NCBI GenBank assembly: GCA_963422465.1
Contig: OY730170.1
Location: 1,054,001 to 1,118,000 of the forward strand
Direction: 5' to 3'
Length of the DNA stretch: 64,000 bases
From: Lichina pygmaea
Lineage: Eukaryota; Ascomycota; Lichinomycetes; Lichinales; Lichinaceae
Below are positions 1 through 10,673 of the stretch, one piece after another. A program made the position numbers and the translations under genes. Position 1 is the stretch's first letter, and the number at the start of each line of letters is the position of its first letter. A model generated the notes under the pieces. It saw nothing but the letters and a program-made list of their open reading frames with translations. It ran no database searches and had not been told where the DNA came from.

Positions 1-373
1 ACTCGGTCGAGGGATCGTTTGCACATTTCAGATCTCGGGCACAGTCCCGGACTCTCCGGTACCAGTAGCGCCAGGTGATGTGACCACCGTGAATGAGGAC
101 CGTTTCGTTCTCTCCGTGGTAGCGAAACCCCCTGAAGAACACTCGGCCGGCGAGCAATGAAATCTGCAGGGACTGGATCTCCACATGGGCGTTGTATCTC
201 TTCCACGTATAAGCCCGTAGTCCATATGAGAATAGCCTTGCGAAAAGGCGGTTGAAGTAGAAGAGGAAGAGAATGGTCAAGATGCCGCAGCTCAGCAGCT
301 CGATCAGTAGCCGCCAATTCAGGCTGTCTTTGCCCGCAATCGGGGCTGCCATGCTGGACATGACCGTCAGCAT
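1..373 (-). CDS. CSF1: CSF1-like bridge-like lipid-transfer protein, N-terminal fragment
   Basis: Reading the minus strand from an ATG at 373 gives an uninterrupted frame that runs off the window edge. After a short lead it has a hydrophobic segment (LIELLSCGILTILFLFYFNR) and then the family-typical stretch AYTWKRYNAHVEIQSLQISL, followed by GRVFFRGFRYHGENETVLIH and ITWRYWYRRVRD. This order matches the start of fungal Csf1, a giant protein (around 3000 residues) of the VPS13/BLTP group that sits at the ER and moves lipids at membrane contacts. Only about 124 residues are present, so the lipid groove is not visible. In-frame ATGs slightly downstream (362 and 352) are alternative starts. Identity comes from remembered family sequence, not a search. 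Confidence 0.85.
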   Translation of the reverse strand, partial: MLTVMSSMAAPIAGKDSLNWRLLIELLSCGILTILFLFYFNRLFARLFSYGLRAYTWKRYNAHVEIQSLQISLLAGRVFFRGFRYHGENETVLIHGGHITWRYWYRRVRDCARDLKCANDPSTE

Positions 374-1335
374 CCGTCCCTCGGTGCTGCCAACCGCTGC
401 AGGCAGGCATTTTCTATCAGTCGCGGCCTCGTCGTCCCATTGTGTTTGGAGCAGCAGCACGATGCCAGTCGCCGTTACAACGTAGCTATCGCGACGACGA
501 CACGTCCTTTGGTAGAGCTACGGTATTGAGGTACTCGTGATGTGCGTATAAGTACGTACAGTATGTACGGAGTACTTCCATACCGGCAGGCGACCACGGC
601 GACTTTTACAATGCTGGCGCAGGACTTCTGCTGAGCTTCAAAGGTTTTGCTCGATATTGTGACTAATCTGAGAACTACACACTGCTGACAACTTTTGTAA
701 AATGCGGCTCAAAACAGGAGAATGGTATGTAGTTCTGTATGTAAGTACTTCCGTATGTACGTACGAAGTACGTCCCGTATATATGTACGGGAGTACTGAC
801 ATTTGTTCGTTCAGGCGTGAATTCTCCGTACTGGAACGTCTGATATCTAAAGTTGTAGAGTAAACTTTGTATATGAAATCGATATTGCAAAGGAAACGGG
901 AGATCCTAAGTGCCGGCCGCTCAGACATTTCTGCAGCCTGACCACGTGCCGACCTCGTACGAGGGTACTCCGTACTAGTCCGTGCTTGTCCAGAGCAGCC
1001 AGAGCACGTGATCTATCCTCGTAGATCAAGTACCGTAATGCGGTCATACCCGTACCAATCTTTCTCAAGAATCATAAGTCTTGATTGATTATTTGACTTC
1101 CTGATTGGGAGCCTCGGAGCTTGGAGAGCTCGTCGCCAACGGTCGTCGATGACGACGCCTCACTTTTTATGACGACTGCCACGTGCAGCTTGACCTCGGA
1201 CGCAGGCACAGCAAGGAAACATCCACCGACATCCTACATACGTACATATGAATTACAGCCGTCGTATCACAGATCGGTCTCTGTGTTGAGCCTGCTGCTT
1301 AGGCAGCTGGGGCGATAGCTCCTCCAGCAGCTGCC
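374..1335. other. Divergent intergenic region with GTAC-rich near-palindromes
   Basis: This separates CSF1 (minus) from the TMEM184-like gene (plus), so it must hold both promoters. It contains clusters of GTAC/TACGGAGTAC-like words at about 550-580, 735-800 and 940-990. No convincing coding region was found. Confidence 0.6.
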
Positions 1336-3370
1336 ATGGACGGTAATCCTTTCACCGGAGGCTCAGGCGCAAGACTCACCAAGGCCACGGTCATCGTGGC
1401 TGGAGTGGCCTGCCTGGCATCCTCAATATTGTCCATCTTGTACGTTGTCGCTGTGCCGATGTGCTTGCGCGTGGAAACAGGTGTGACCAGCCTTGCTGAT
1501 GCTCTTCTCTAGCTCGATTTGGTTGCAGCTGTAAGGGCACGATCGTCACTAGAGAGCCCTGCGGTCCCCCGACTTACTCGTCACCGCAGTAAAAACTACC
1601 GAAAGCCCCTTCTACAGAGATATGTCGTGCGAATACTCTGCCTGTAAGTCTCGGCAGCTGCGCTGCTGACAGGCCTCATCCTTATGGCACGTCAGAGTTC
1701 CGATATACGCCACGGCGTCGTGGGCGAGTCTGTGGTCGTTGAAGGCTTCGTCCTGGATCGAGCCCATACGGGATGTCTACGAGGTATACCCCGTACACGC
1801 AGAGCTTCGTCGCCGCCAGAGCCGTGTGTCTAACATCGATGGGCAGGCCTTTACGATCTACACCTTCCTGCAACTGCTGATCAACTTCCTGGGCGGTGAA
1901 CGTGCCCTCATCGTGATGATGCATGGCCGTCCGCCGACCCATCACTTGTGGCCTCTCAACCACTGTCTCGGGACGGTTGACATCTCCGACCCTCACACCT
2001 TTTTGGCCATCAAACGAGGCATCCTGCAGTACACCTGGGTGAAGCCGATGCTGGCGATTGCGACCATCGCGATGAAAGCAACAGACACCTACCAGGAGGG
2101 CTATGTCGGACTTCGATCAGGCTACCTGTGGAGCGGAATCATATACAATGTTAGCATCACCATCAGCCTGTACTCGCTCGCCATGTTCTGGGTTTGCATG
2201 TCGCAGGACCTTCAGTCGTTTCGACCGATGCCCAAATTCCTCTGCATCAAGTTGATCATCTTCGCGTCGTACTGGCAAGGCTTCTTCCTGTCCATCCTGG
2301 TCTGGCTGGGGGCCATTCCCGACGACGTGAAGGGCTACTCCCCGGACAACATTGCGGCGGCCATCCAGAACGCGCTCATCTGCTTCGAGATGCCGGCCTT
2401 TGCCGTTGGGCACTGGTACGCCTTCTCCTGGCACGACTACGCCGATCCCACCATCTCGTCTGCCAGGCTGCCGGTCCTCTACGCCCTGAGAGATTCGTTC
2501 GGCTGCCGGGACCTCATCGAAGACACCAAAGAGACGTTCGGCGGCAAGAAATATGAATATCGGCTCTTCGATTCCACCGACGACGTGCTCACCCACGAAT
2601 CGTCGCAGTCCCGCATGGCGCGGATGATGGAAGGCATGAGATACGAGCGTGGCGGCAAAGGAAAGTACTGGATTCCCAAGCCCGGCGAGGCCAGCAGTCG
2701 AACGCCGCTGCTGGCAGCCGAACAGGGATCGGCCGCGCGGAGCATCAGCCCAGCCGTGGTGTCCTGGGCCGATACCGTCACGGCGGGAAAGCCAGGACAC
2801 GACATGGAGCCGATCGAGGAAGATAGCGAGGACGAGCGGCTGTATGCCAATGCTAGGACGTTGGAGTTTGGCGATTGGCATGTCGGTGGCCACCTTTCTC
2901 CCACCCCAAAGGGCGGACTGCCACCCGGGCCGTTCGGCTGATTGCCACCGTAGTATCCTGTGATCGCCGCCCACGAAGCCTCGAGGGAGTCCTGGATGCG
3001 CGACCGGCCGACGCTGATCACGCCATCGACCCATCGCCACGTGCTGCACCCGACCGAGGCCAACAAGAGCAACCGCCGCCAGAAGGTGCAAAAGATGCTC
3101 GACAACCACAAGGTCCGAGATGATGCCGCCCCGAAGGAGGGCCGTTCCCGATCTCGACTTCCGATAGTCGGTGGTCTGCTCACGTCCAGGTCATCGTCGT
3201 CGTCATCGTCGTCATCATCACCATCGTCATCGGACTCGATAAAGTCGAATCGGGACCAGCTGGTCGACCTCATCATCGAAGACACCGAGGCCGAGGACAC
3301 GGAGCGGGTGCGGGCGAGGAAGGAGGGCAGCGCAAGGTGGAACGAGGAGGAGCCTCGACTGTTTGTGTAA
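1336..3370 (+). CDS. TMEM184 / OST-alpha family (DUF300) multi-pass membrane protein
   Basis: Six exons fit: 1336-1439, 1513-1530, 1590-1643, 1696-1783, 1847-2881 and 2954-3370, giving about 571 residues. The spliced N terminus reads into SIWLQLKNYRKPLLQRYVVR and VPIYA, then PIRDVYEAFTIYTFLQLLIN and GGERALIVM, all hallmarks of the fungal TMEM184/organic solute transporter alpha family. About seven hydrophobic segments lie in the first 300 residues. The C-terminal half is polar and disordered-looking, with a conserved-type GDWHYPVIAAHE joint across the last intron and a long serine run coded by a TCG/TCA repeat near 3195. The fourth intron (1784-1846) is 63 nt and in frame, so retention would not break the protein. 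The fifth uses a weak donor, gtcggt. The 3' end is uncertain: a donor-like gtaagc at 3366 and an open frame to 3750 allow one more exon. The family is linked to vacuolar/endosomal membranes; the substrate is not known from this sequence. Confidence 0.85.
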
Positions 3371-5205
3371 GCATCAGCGGAGCCTTGGCCGCTGCGTCGC
3401 GGTGTCGACTTTGGACATCTAACCGACGCGCACGCAGGAGGGCCTACCCTGGACCAAATCAAGGCGAGGAGATGCGCGAAGGATTCGCGCCCGACGAGGC
3501 GTCTACATCTGCGGGCCCTCCAGAGCACGCATCTCGCGACACTGCAGAAACGGAGGACGGCTCCGAGGACACGCACGAAGACGAACGCCGGCGACGTGAC
3601 CACGGGGGGTCCACGTCAGCCGCTCAAGGGGCGCACGGCGATAACGACGACAACGACAACGGCGATGCAGACGAGGAGCGTGGTCCGGGCCACGGGCGTT
3701 TCGACGACGAACAGCAAGCGTGGAGGTCCCACGGCGACGCAGGCCGATGAGGCTCGGCCACCATCTCATACCTTTCAGGTTTTCTCTCCCGCTCTTCCTC
3801 CTCCTCCTCCTCCTCCTCTTCTGTCGCCCACATCTCACTACCCTCGTATGATATCAAATGCATCTTGGAAGTGGTGTTCAGGAGACGACATCGTTACAGT
3901 CGGTAGATACGTACATAACATACAGTAGAGCAGCTTCACATCACGAATCTTTGTCGCCGACGACAAGGCCTTACAGTCTCGGATTCGCCACTCGCGATGG
4001 ATATTAAGACCAGGCTACTTCTCTCGAAGGAACAAGCAGGCGAGCAGGTAGGCAGCCAAGCAGGCAGCCAAGCAAGCGATGTCGCAGACACCCGTCCTCT
4101 TTCTTTCAGTCTTATCGATCCGTCGAATGCGCCCATCCGCTCAACCTCAAGAGGGAAAGAGTCTGTCCACTTGGCTTCGTATGTATTTTTTATGGCTCCC
4201 CCAAGGAGGTCGGCATACAACCACGGACTACTTATTGTGGTCGTAGCGCGACGGGTCACTTGGTTTCTATACTCGTGGTAGCTTAGTTACACACTAGCCG
4301 CGCGCTTCGAGAGATGGCTTCAGGGCCATGGTCTGATCTTTGGATTGGATTGGATTGGGTTGGTTTGGCGACGGTCATGTTGACGGTCATGTTGACGGTC
4401 ATGTTGACGGTCTTGTTGACGGTCTTGTTGACGGTCTTGGGTCTGAACAATCTACTCCTACTTTACGTGTGCGGAGTGCTCTGCACGCAGGGTTCTGGGG
4501 GTCACGAGGGAGTAGTACCTCGTAGGGCGTCGTCTTCAAGGCTTCTGAATTGGAGGAAGAGTGCCAGGGTAGTTAGTGGGCTTGGTTAGGGTGTTGATTA
4601 CGTAGGTCACGTGTCCGTAGCATCGAGGGGTCTATATACTGTACACCTTGGAGGAGCTTCTGATGGAACTGGACTTTATCTACGGAGTACTTATGTACAT
4701 ACGTACCGGTACGTCGATACGTTGTGCGGGGTTGGGGGGTGTGATTGTGATTGTGGAGGGTTGGTGATCAAGTACCCCACACATATCTCGTCGGTATGGA
4801 AGTACATAGGTAGTCTATGAGTATTGAAGATTTTGGTCTCGGTTGTATGGACAGACTGGTAAGAGCTACGACTAGGTACTCCAGTACGTAGTACTCCGTA
4901 CATACGTACGTAACTACAGAAGTAGCTACTGTGACCCCTGCGAAATACGGAAGTACTGACGTATGAGATACGAAGGTACTCCACCCAGATTCTCGTGGCT
5001 TCGCTGTGCTACGAAGTACCCGTTCCATGGGGGGGGGCATAAGGGGCTACAGCCCACTGTTCAACGGCCCAATATCTACTGTACACAGGTATCGTAGCGA
5101 AGGAAGAAGCCAATTGCTCTCTGGCTGGTGACCCTCAAAGCCATTCAACGTCCAGATTTGAAGAGCATCGTTCGCCACCCCTGCTGCAGTGTACGATGAA
5201 TTAAC
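3371..5205. other. Intergenic region, possible extra 3' exon of preceding gene
   Basis: An acidic open frame (HGDNDDNDNGDADEE) continues to 3750 after a possible intron from 3366 to 3438 and may be the true end of the TMEM184-like gene. Beyond it are a pyrimidine tract near 3790-3825, AGGCAGCCA-type short repeats near 4045-4075, the 12-bp tandem repeat listed separately and GTAC-rich clusters at 4685-4730 and 4870-4990. No supported gene. Confidence 0.5.
4368..4439. repeat. 12-bp tandem repeat, six units
   Basis: Six head-to-tail copies of GTTGACGGTCAT, the last ones changed to GTTGACGGTCTT. The unit length is a multiple of three, so every frame stays open across it, which explains spurious open frames here. 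Confidence 0.9.
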
Positions 5206-5646
5206 GGACAACTACTCTGGTACCCCCCACTATGCACCTTGATTACTTCGGTGCCCCCCTCTTACTTCCATGCCCCCCGCATAAATCAGTACATGCACTT
5301 TGCCGAGCCACACCATATAAAGCTAGGTATCTCTTCAAATCGGCAAGGTATAAGCTTCATAAGTCCTGGTAGCATCACACAGCGTACATTCTTCAGTCGC
5401 ATTTTTTTCTAGCTCTAGACCTATTAAGTCAAATCCTATTTCGATGTCATATATGGCATTTTCGGTGTTGTGAGGACTTTGTGAGTGGTGTGGAGCTGGG
5501 GGGTGGGTGGGCTGATACCCAAAAGTTTAGTAGTACTTAGTTCTTCCAGGGAGTGCCGCCAAACTAGAAGTATTTGTGCTAAGCGAAGGGGGCACCGAAG
5601 TAAGATACGCACATAGAGGGGGGTACCAGAGCACAGTAATTGTCCG
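5206..5646. mobile_element. Non-autonomous DNA transposon (MITE), Mutator-like, with 9-bp target duplication
   Basis: A 441-bp unit is bounded by imperfect inverted repeats of about 60 bp. Both ends begin CGGACAAYTAC and share the blocks TCTGGTACCCCCC and TACTTCGGTGCCCCC in the same order. It is flanked by a perfect 9-bp direct repeat, ATGAATTAA, at 5197-5205 and 5647-5655. Long inverted ends plus a 9-bp duplication are typical of Mutator-like elements (such as fungal Hop). The inside has no coding frame, so movement would need a transposase supplied elsewhere. The perfect duplication suggests a fairly recent insertion; the ends themselves differ by small indels. Confidence 0.85.
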
Positions 5647-5655
5647 ATGAATTAA

Positions 5656-7452
5656 TCACTCGTAGAGCTCTCTGAAGCTGTCACCAGGGTCTATAAGAAG
5701 CTTTGTGAGTTCCGAGCTTGTGCGGTTGAGAGTCGACACATGGTCAAAGCTCTGACGACATTCGATGCAGGCAACGGAACACGGCGCCGGAGATCCACAC
5801 CTCCGACACGCCGAAGAGACATCTAGAATTCTCAGTGAAACCAGCCGAGCTCGGCTCTTTATCTGGCATCATGCAAGCTTCTTGGACGTCATCATCGACG
5901 CCGGCATCTGATGGTCCCGTGGCCCCCCGGTGGCCCCTCTTCGACGACCTACTGTAGACGGGTGATCGCCCCACTCCAGGGGGACAAGCGAATACGAGGC
6001 TGGCCAAAGCAGCGGCCGGAGAGAAAGAGCTGAGCGACGAAGGAGAGGTACGTACGACAGGCCATGTTCCACCTTGTTGCTTTACTACAGTAGCAGCTAC
6101 TGACACCTTCGACGGTCGGCAGGGTGCAGCCTGCTAAAGCCAAGACGGAGCAGGATCGCGGGCAGGCACGCGTGGCACGGCCGCAAAGCACGGGCAGAAA
6201 GCGGAAGTTCGACGACGATATGGTTCCGGCGTTCGTCACGCTTGGTCGAGCAATGGGAACTTGCGAACGGGACCGCGACTGAGATGGCTACGATTGCTTG
6301 CAGGGCTTGCTATCGATAACCTCGTGCTGGTATGAATTTGTTCTTCCGGTCCATTTTCGAGCGCATTTTACTTTTCTGTGCCGTGCCGTCGTCGCCGTGG
6401 TTGTCCTGGCAGTGCCTGGCTGTCGTCGTCGTCCTTGTCTCAACCCAACCGCGATCCTGCTGATCGATGTGACTGCCGAGCCATTGCTGTTCGGCTGCAG
6501 CTTCTCTCGTTTCCCGCCTCCTCTGCATGCGAAGACCTAATTCCTACTCGTACTTTCGTACTGCAGCACGTACAGTAAGACGTACGAGGTACTACTACGA
6601 GCATGCTGTAGCAGTTCACCTCTGGGTGTCTCTTCTTCCGCTTCTGCGCCGACGGGTTTGTTTTCGAGTCTGATAACGGCGACACCAAGTGTGGGCCATT
6701 GACGACGCGAGGACTGGGGGAGACGATCATACAGGAACCATGCGTCGACACCAGACAACCCGGGCCGGCGGTCGATGGCTGGATCCTGTGACGCGAACCA
6801 AGCGAATCCGCAGCACGACTTTCCCTTGCGACACCACCCCCCCCCCCCCCCCCCCCCATGACGACTAGGGCCGACTGCGGCTTGGTGACGGCGCCCAGTA
6901 AGCGCCGACGATGTTGGAGGGGCAGCTCGTATCCGAGACGGCTCGGCGACCTATCACAGGGGCTCACGACGCCCTTAGCCGACTTGGGCCGACACTCGAT
7001 CTGCGTCCGCGGGTCGGGCTCAGCGGAAGGAGAGAAACAGGAACCTAGTTCAGGTGGGGAGAGGAGGGGACGACTCGAAAGCCCAAACCGGGGCCGTCGC
7101 TGACGGACCTCCTTCATGATGACCCCCGCGTCGTTGACCGCCCATCAGCAAGGGCGGTCCACGCTAGGACGATGGGACGATGGGCCATTTTAGCAGGCGC
7201 CCTGCGATCCCGTGCGCCGGCCGACAGTCCTGTTTCAAAGCGTTTCCTTCGTCCGTTCTTCCGCCATCCATCCTCCACCACGTTGCCCCAGGATCGCTGG
7301 CCCGCGCGAGCGCACTCCGGACCCTCTTAAGATCCGCCTCTGCCGCGAATCGCATCGGCTCTGAATCGCCAACCACGCCGGACGGGGGCCTTCCTGGTGC
7401 GGCTTCGACTCTTATGTGCGCGTGAGGAGTGCGGCCATCCCCAGTGGAGGCC
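5656..7452. other. Intergenic region without supported genes
   Basis: Several short open frames occur on both strands but none has recognisable family features or consistent splice sites. The stretch holds a 21-base C run at 6837-6857 and GTAC-rich words near 6545-6595. The end presumably carries the promoter of the gene starting at 7453. Confidence 0.5.
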
Positions 7453-9278
7453 ATGGTGTGGAAAGGATTGAGTGACTACGTCGACGAGGCCTATCGAGGA
7501 TGGATGGCCTCGACCATGGCGTGCTGCGGCGCGAGACCATCGAGGCGTGACGGCGAGGGTGGTCCGCCCACGAAGGAGGTCGGCGCATGGGCTGACGGTA
7601 AGCCTCTCTCCCGCGCAGGAATCACTCGATCGACCACGGCAAGGGGGAAACCGGCTGCTGACGCGATCACCTTGGATTCATCACAGACAAGTCGTTGGAG
7701 GTATGCTACGATCAGCCCCGACCGAACCCGCCGCCGAGGCGGGAACCTCGACATCAGCGCTCCGCGAGCCACTCGTCGACGTTGACCTTGACGACCAAAC
7801 TGGCGGACCGGAGCCGCAGCTTGGCCTCGAGGGCGTCGAGTCGCGGCAGCGTACTCCTGCGAGGGAGCGTCGTCGGTGGACGACCGCGGCGGCCGACCAT
7901 CGGCGCACCCTCCGACTTCCGACGAGTCGAGGGTGACTTCGGCCAGCGTCGAGCCGAGGGATTCAGGCCCCTAGAGCTGAGCATATACCACCCCTTCAAC
8001 CGACTCTCGCCGCTGCCGGATTTCTGCTCGTCCGCCGACGAGGAAGGGCCGGCGGACGAGGACTTGCCTCCCCCGCCCCTTCCGGCGTTCGTGCGGACGA
8101 CGTCCGTCATGTCCCTCCCCTCCTCCGAACATCGCATCGCCCGCAAACCCATCAGCACACCGTCCTCCGACGCCGCCTGGCATCCGAGGACGCACCAGAG
8201 CTTCGATGCGCTGTCGACCGTCTCGGGGCTCGGGAACGACTGGGAGGTGCAGTCGTTGCGACCGAGGCCCAGCTTGCCCGACCGTCTCGATTCTGTGCCG
8301 CCCAGAAATGTCGTCAAAGCCCCGTCGTCGGCGCGAAGCCGGTGGCAAACGCCTTTCGACCTCGGACCCGCGCCCCACCGGCCCGACGCCGACCCCTTTC
8401 GAATCCGTGAGAGCAAGCACGCAAGACCCGACTCGGGCTTCCTCAGCATCTCGTCCTTGAGGACCTACGACACGCCCGCCTTTGGCGAACACGAAGAGGG
8501 TATGTCGCCGTGCCCGCGTCGCTCACCGACGTCGGCATCGCTTCTGACGCCTGTTCTTCTTTCGATACATCTAGATTACCCCCGCAGGCCAAGCGCGTCG
8601 GTGCTGTCACGCCCCCACCCTCTCAAGAGTTTCTCGTCGCACGCGTCGCTACAGGCACCGGCGAAGATCCGGCTTCGCGACTCTCCAGCACGAAGCTCGG
8701 CCCCGGTGCGGCAAGCGGGCTCGGAAGGCACCACCACCGCAGCAGAAGCCGTGTCCCCACCGCAGCCTCCGTCGACGAGATGGCTCATCCCCCTCCCACG
8801 ACCCAAAGAGGTCGAGCAAGCCGGCGGCTCGGACGGACGATCACCGGTGACGCCTTGCCTCGCGAGCACCTATCGATCCTCGCCGCCTCTCGCCGCGCTC
8901 TCGCCCCGTACTCGGTCGTCCACGATGTCGACCCAAGCCACACGATCCACCTTCGAAGATCCCCCGACGCCAGGCACCATCACGCCTCAGACATCGCCGG
9001 GCCGTCGTCCGGCGCCGTTCCGCCAACGCACCTTTGGCTACGGCGACGCCGCCACGGTCGGCACCGCCGCCAGCCCCATCATGCCCACCAAGAGGCTCCA
9101 GCCGGACCGTCACCACGATGCCGTATGGTCCGTCGTACCCGATGAGCGTCGACTCCAGCATCACGACGTCGCGGGCCGTCGCGTCGTCTCGATTCACGAC
9201 TCGGGCTCTGGCCCGGCCTCACCTCCCTCGTTCACTACGCCGACGACGGCCCCCGTTGCCGTTGGCGTCGCATTCTGA
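7453..9278 (+). CDS. Hypothetical Ser/Pro/Arg-rich protein
   Basis: Three exons fit: 7453-7597, 7687-8499 and 8575-9278, giving about 553 residues. The introns have donors gtaagc and gtatgt and acceptors cacag and tctag. The second is a multiple of three, so the frame stays open if it is retained. The product is low in complexity and rich in Ser, Pro and Arg, with no membrane segment or signal peptide. A more ordered-looking patch, ELSIYHPFNRLSPLPDF, lies about 130 residues in, followed by an acidic-proline stretch. Many SP, TP and RxxS sites suggest a phosphorylated, disordered cytoplasmic or nuclear protein. I do not recognise a family. The start at 7453 was chosen because MVWKGLSDYVDEAYRGWM is the first ordered-looking coding stretch. 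Confidence 0.6.
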
Positions 9279-10673
9279 AAGTTCCCACGCCCACATACGC
9301 ATACGCCAACGTAACCTTTTCCTTCTCCCACAACAACTCCCGTCTTGCGACGATATTTCTCTATCCCTTCTGTCGTCTGCGTCCTCCTTGCTTTCAGCTT
9401 TGACCTCGCCGCGGCAGCTTGCTCTCGGCCCTGCCACCGCGCCTACACGCATAGTCCGAGAGCAGCTTCGTTCACGATACCCCAATTCTTACGTCCCGAT
9501 CGATCTCGATACCAAGTACTACAATTGGTACTACCTATCACTTTATAATCTACTTTTATTTCGACAATGATGCTCTCCGATCCAATCGTTCATCACAAAC
9601 GATGCGTGATCTAGTTCTCTTCGACGACACAGCCGTCAAGGCAGGGCACCGTCCATACCGCGGTGGCTGTGCCCTTGACATCTGTCTATCTGCAGAAGCG
9701 GGCGTTCGCATGTAAGCAATAGCTCGAATACGCCTCGCCGAGATGAAGCCACGACGAGTCGACGGCCGTGGCCAGAACACCTGGGGGCATAATCAGATGC
9801 TTTCTGCCAGCTCGAATGAATCAGACGGCTACGAGTGCAACCGCGAACGGCTGCGGACATGTGACTGCTCTGGACTGCTTTGTAGAGCTCTAAGATATCC
9901 GGCGTCAAGACTCCGAAGCGTTGACTCATGCCAATGTCGGCTTGAGCAGTCCCGTGCCGAAATTCTAAGCCTGTAAGATTGCAAGAGAGAAATCCAAGGG
10001 TAATAGGGCAAGTGGGAAAAGCCCTGAGAGTTTGTTGCCACAAAAACGCTTTTGGTGAGGAATGGGCTGCTGACTCATCAACACCCCGCCTATACCGGTA
10101 CTGTATTAGCATATCTGCTTACTAAGTGTCGCCTGACTCGTCAGTCGTCTCCCTTTGTTGTGACTGCGTTTTGCTTTGCCCTTCCGTTCCTTCCTAGCAG
10201 ACCTGCTTACTCAGTCCTCCCCCGATGACTCGTACTGTACGTGTACGGCCAGTGCCGGGAAGCTTTCACCGTAGTGGGGCAGCGGCACTGAAACTCGACC
10301 ATCGCAGAACAAGAAGAGGGGTGGGGACATTTCCAATCTAGTGCGGTGAGTTGGAAGAGATCCTCCACCAACTTGGTCGTGCCCGATATATATCTCGTCT
10401 CTCGTCCTCCTGACAGCTCATCCTCTCAGATACCATCGTCTAAACCGTCAACGTCCGCCAAGGGCCCCTTTTGGCAGCTCTTCAGTCGGATCACCGCAGT
10501 CGAGAATAAGCTCCTTCGAACCTTCCCCGCTTCTTCGCCTTCGTCGTCGTCGTCGTCGTCGTCGTCGTCCGTCCGTCCGTCCGTCCGTCCGTCCGTCCGT
10601 CCCAGCGACGAACGAGCTCGGCTCGATTCCTTCCTCCTGCATCTAGAGCGGTTCCACCTCGAACACCGCAAAC
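9279..10673. other. Intergenic region / EF2 promoter and leader
   Basis: No supported gene. The last ~300 bases are pyrimidine-rich, contain a TATATAT stretch near 10388 and the compound microsatellite at 10541-10602, and probably form the EF2 promoter and 5' leader. Confidence 0.5.
10541..10602. repeat. Compound microsatellite (GTC)n(GTCC)n in EF2 leader
   Basis: About nine units of a trinucleotide (GTC) pass directly into about eight units of a tetranucleotide (GTCC), ending 71 bases before the EF2 start codon. Confidence 0.9.

Noticed and set aside
5744-6239. Overlapping minus-strand frames of 67-120 codons
   Set aside because: No splice logic, domain or signal peptide connects them.
9636-10112. 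A 158-codon minus-strand frame upstream of EF2
   Set aside because: No recognisable motif, and a second frame of similar quality overlaps it; treated as chance.
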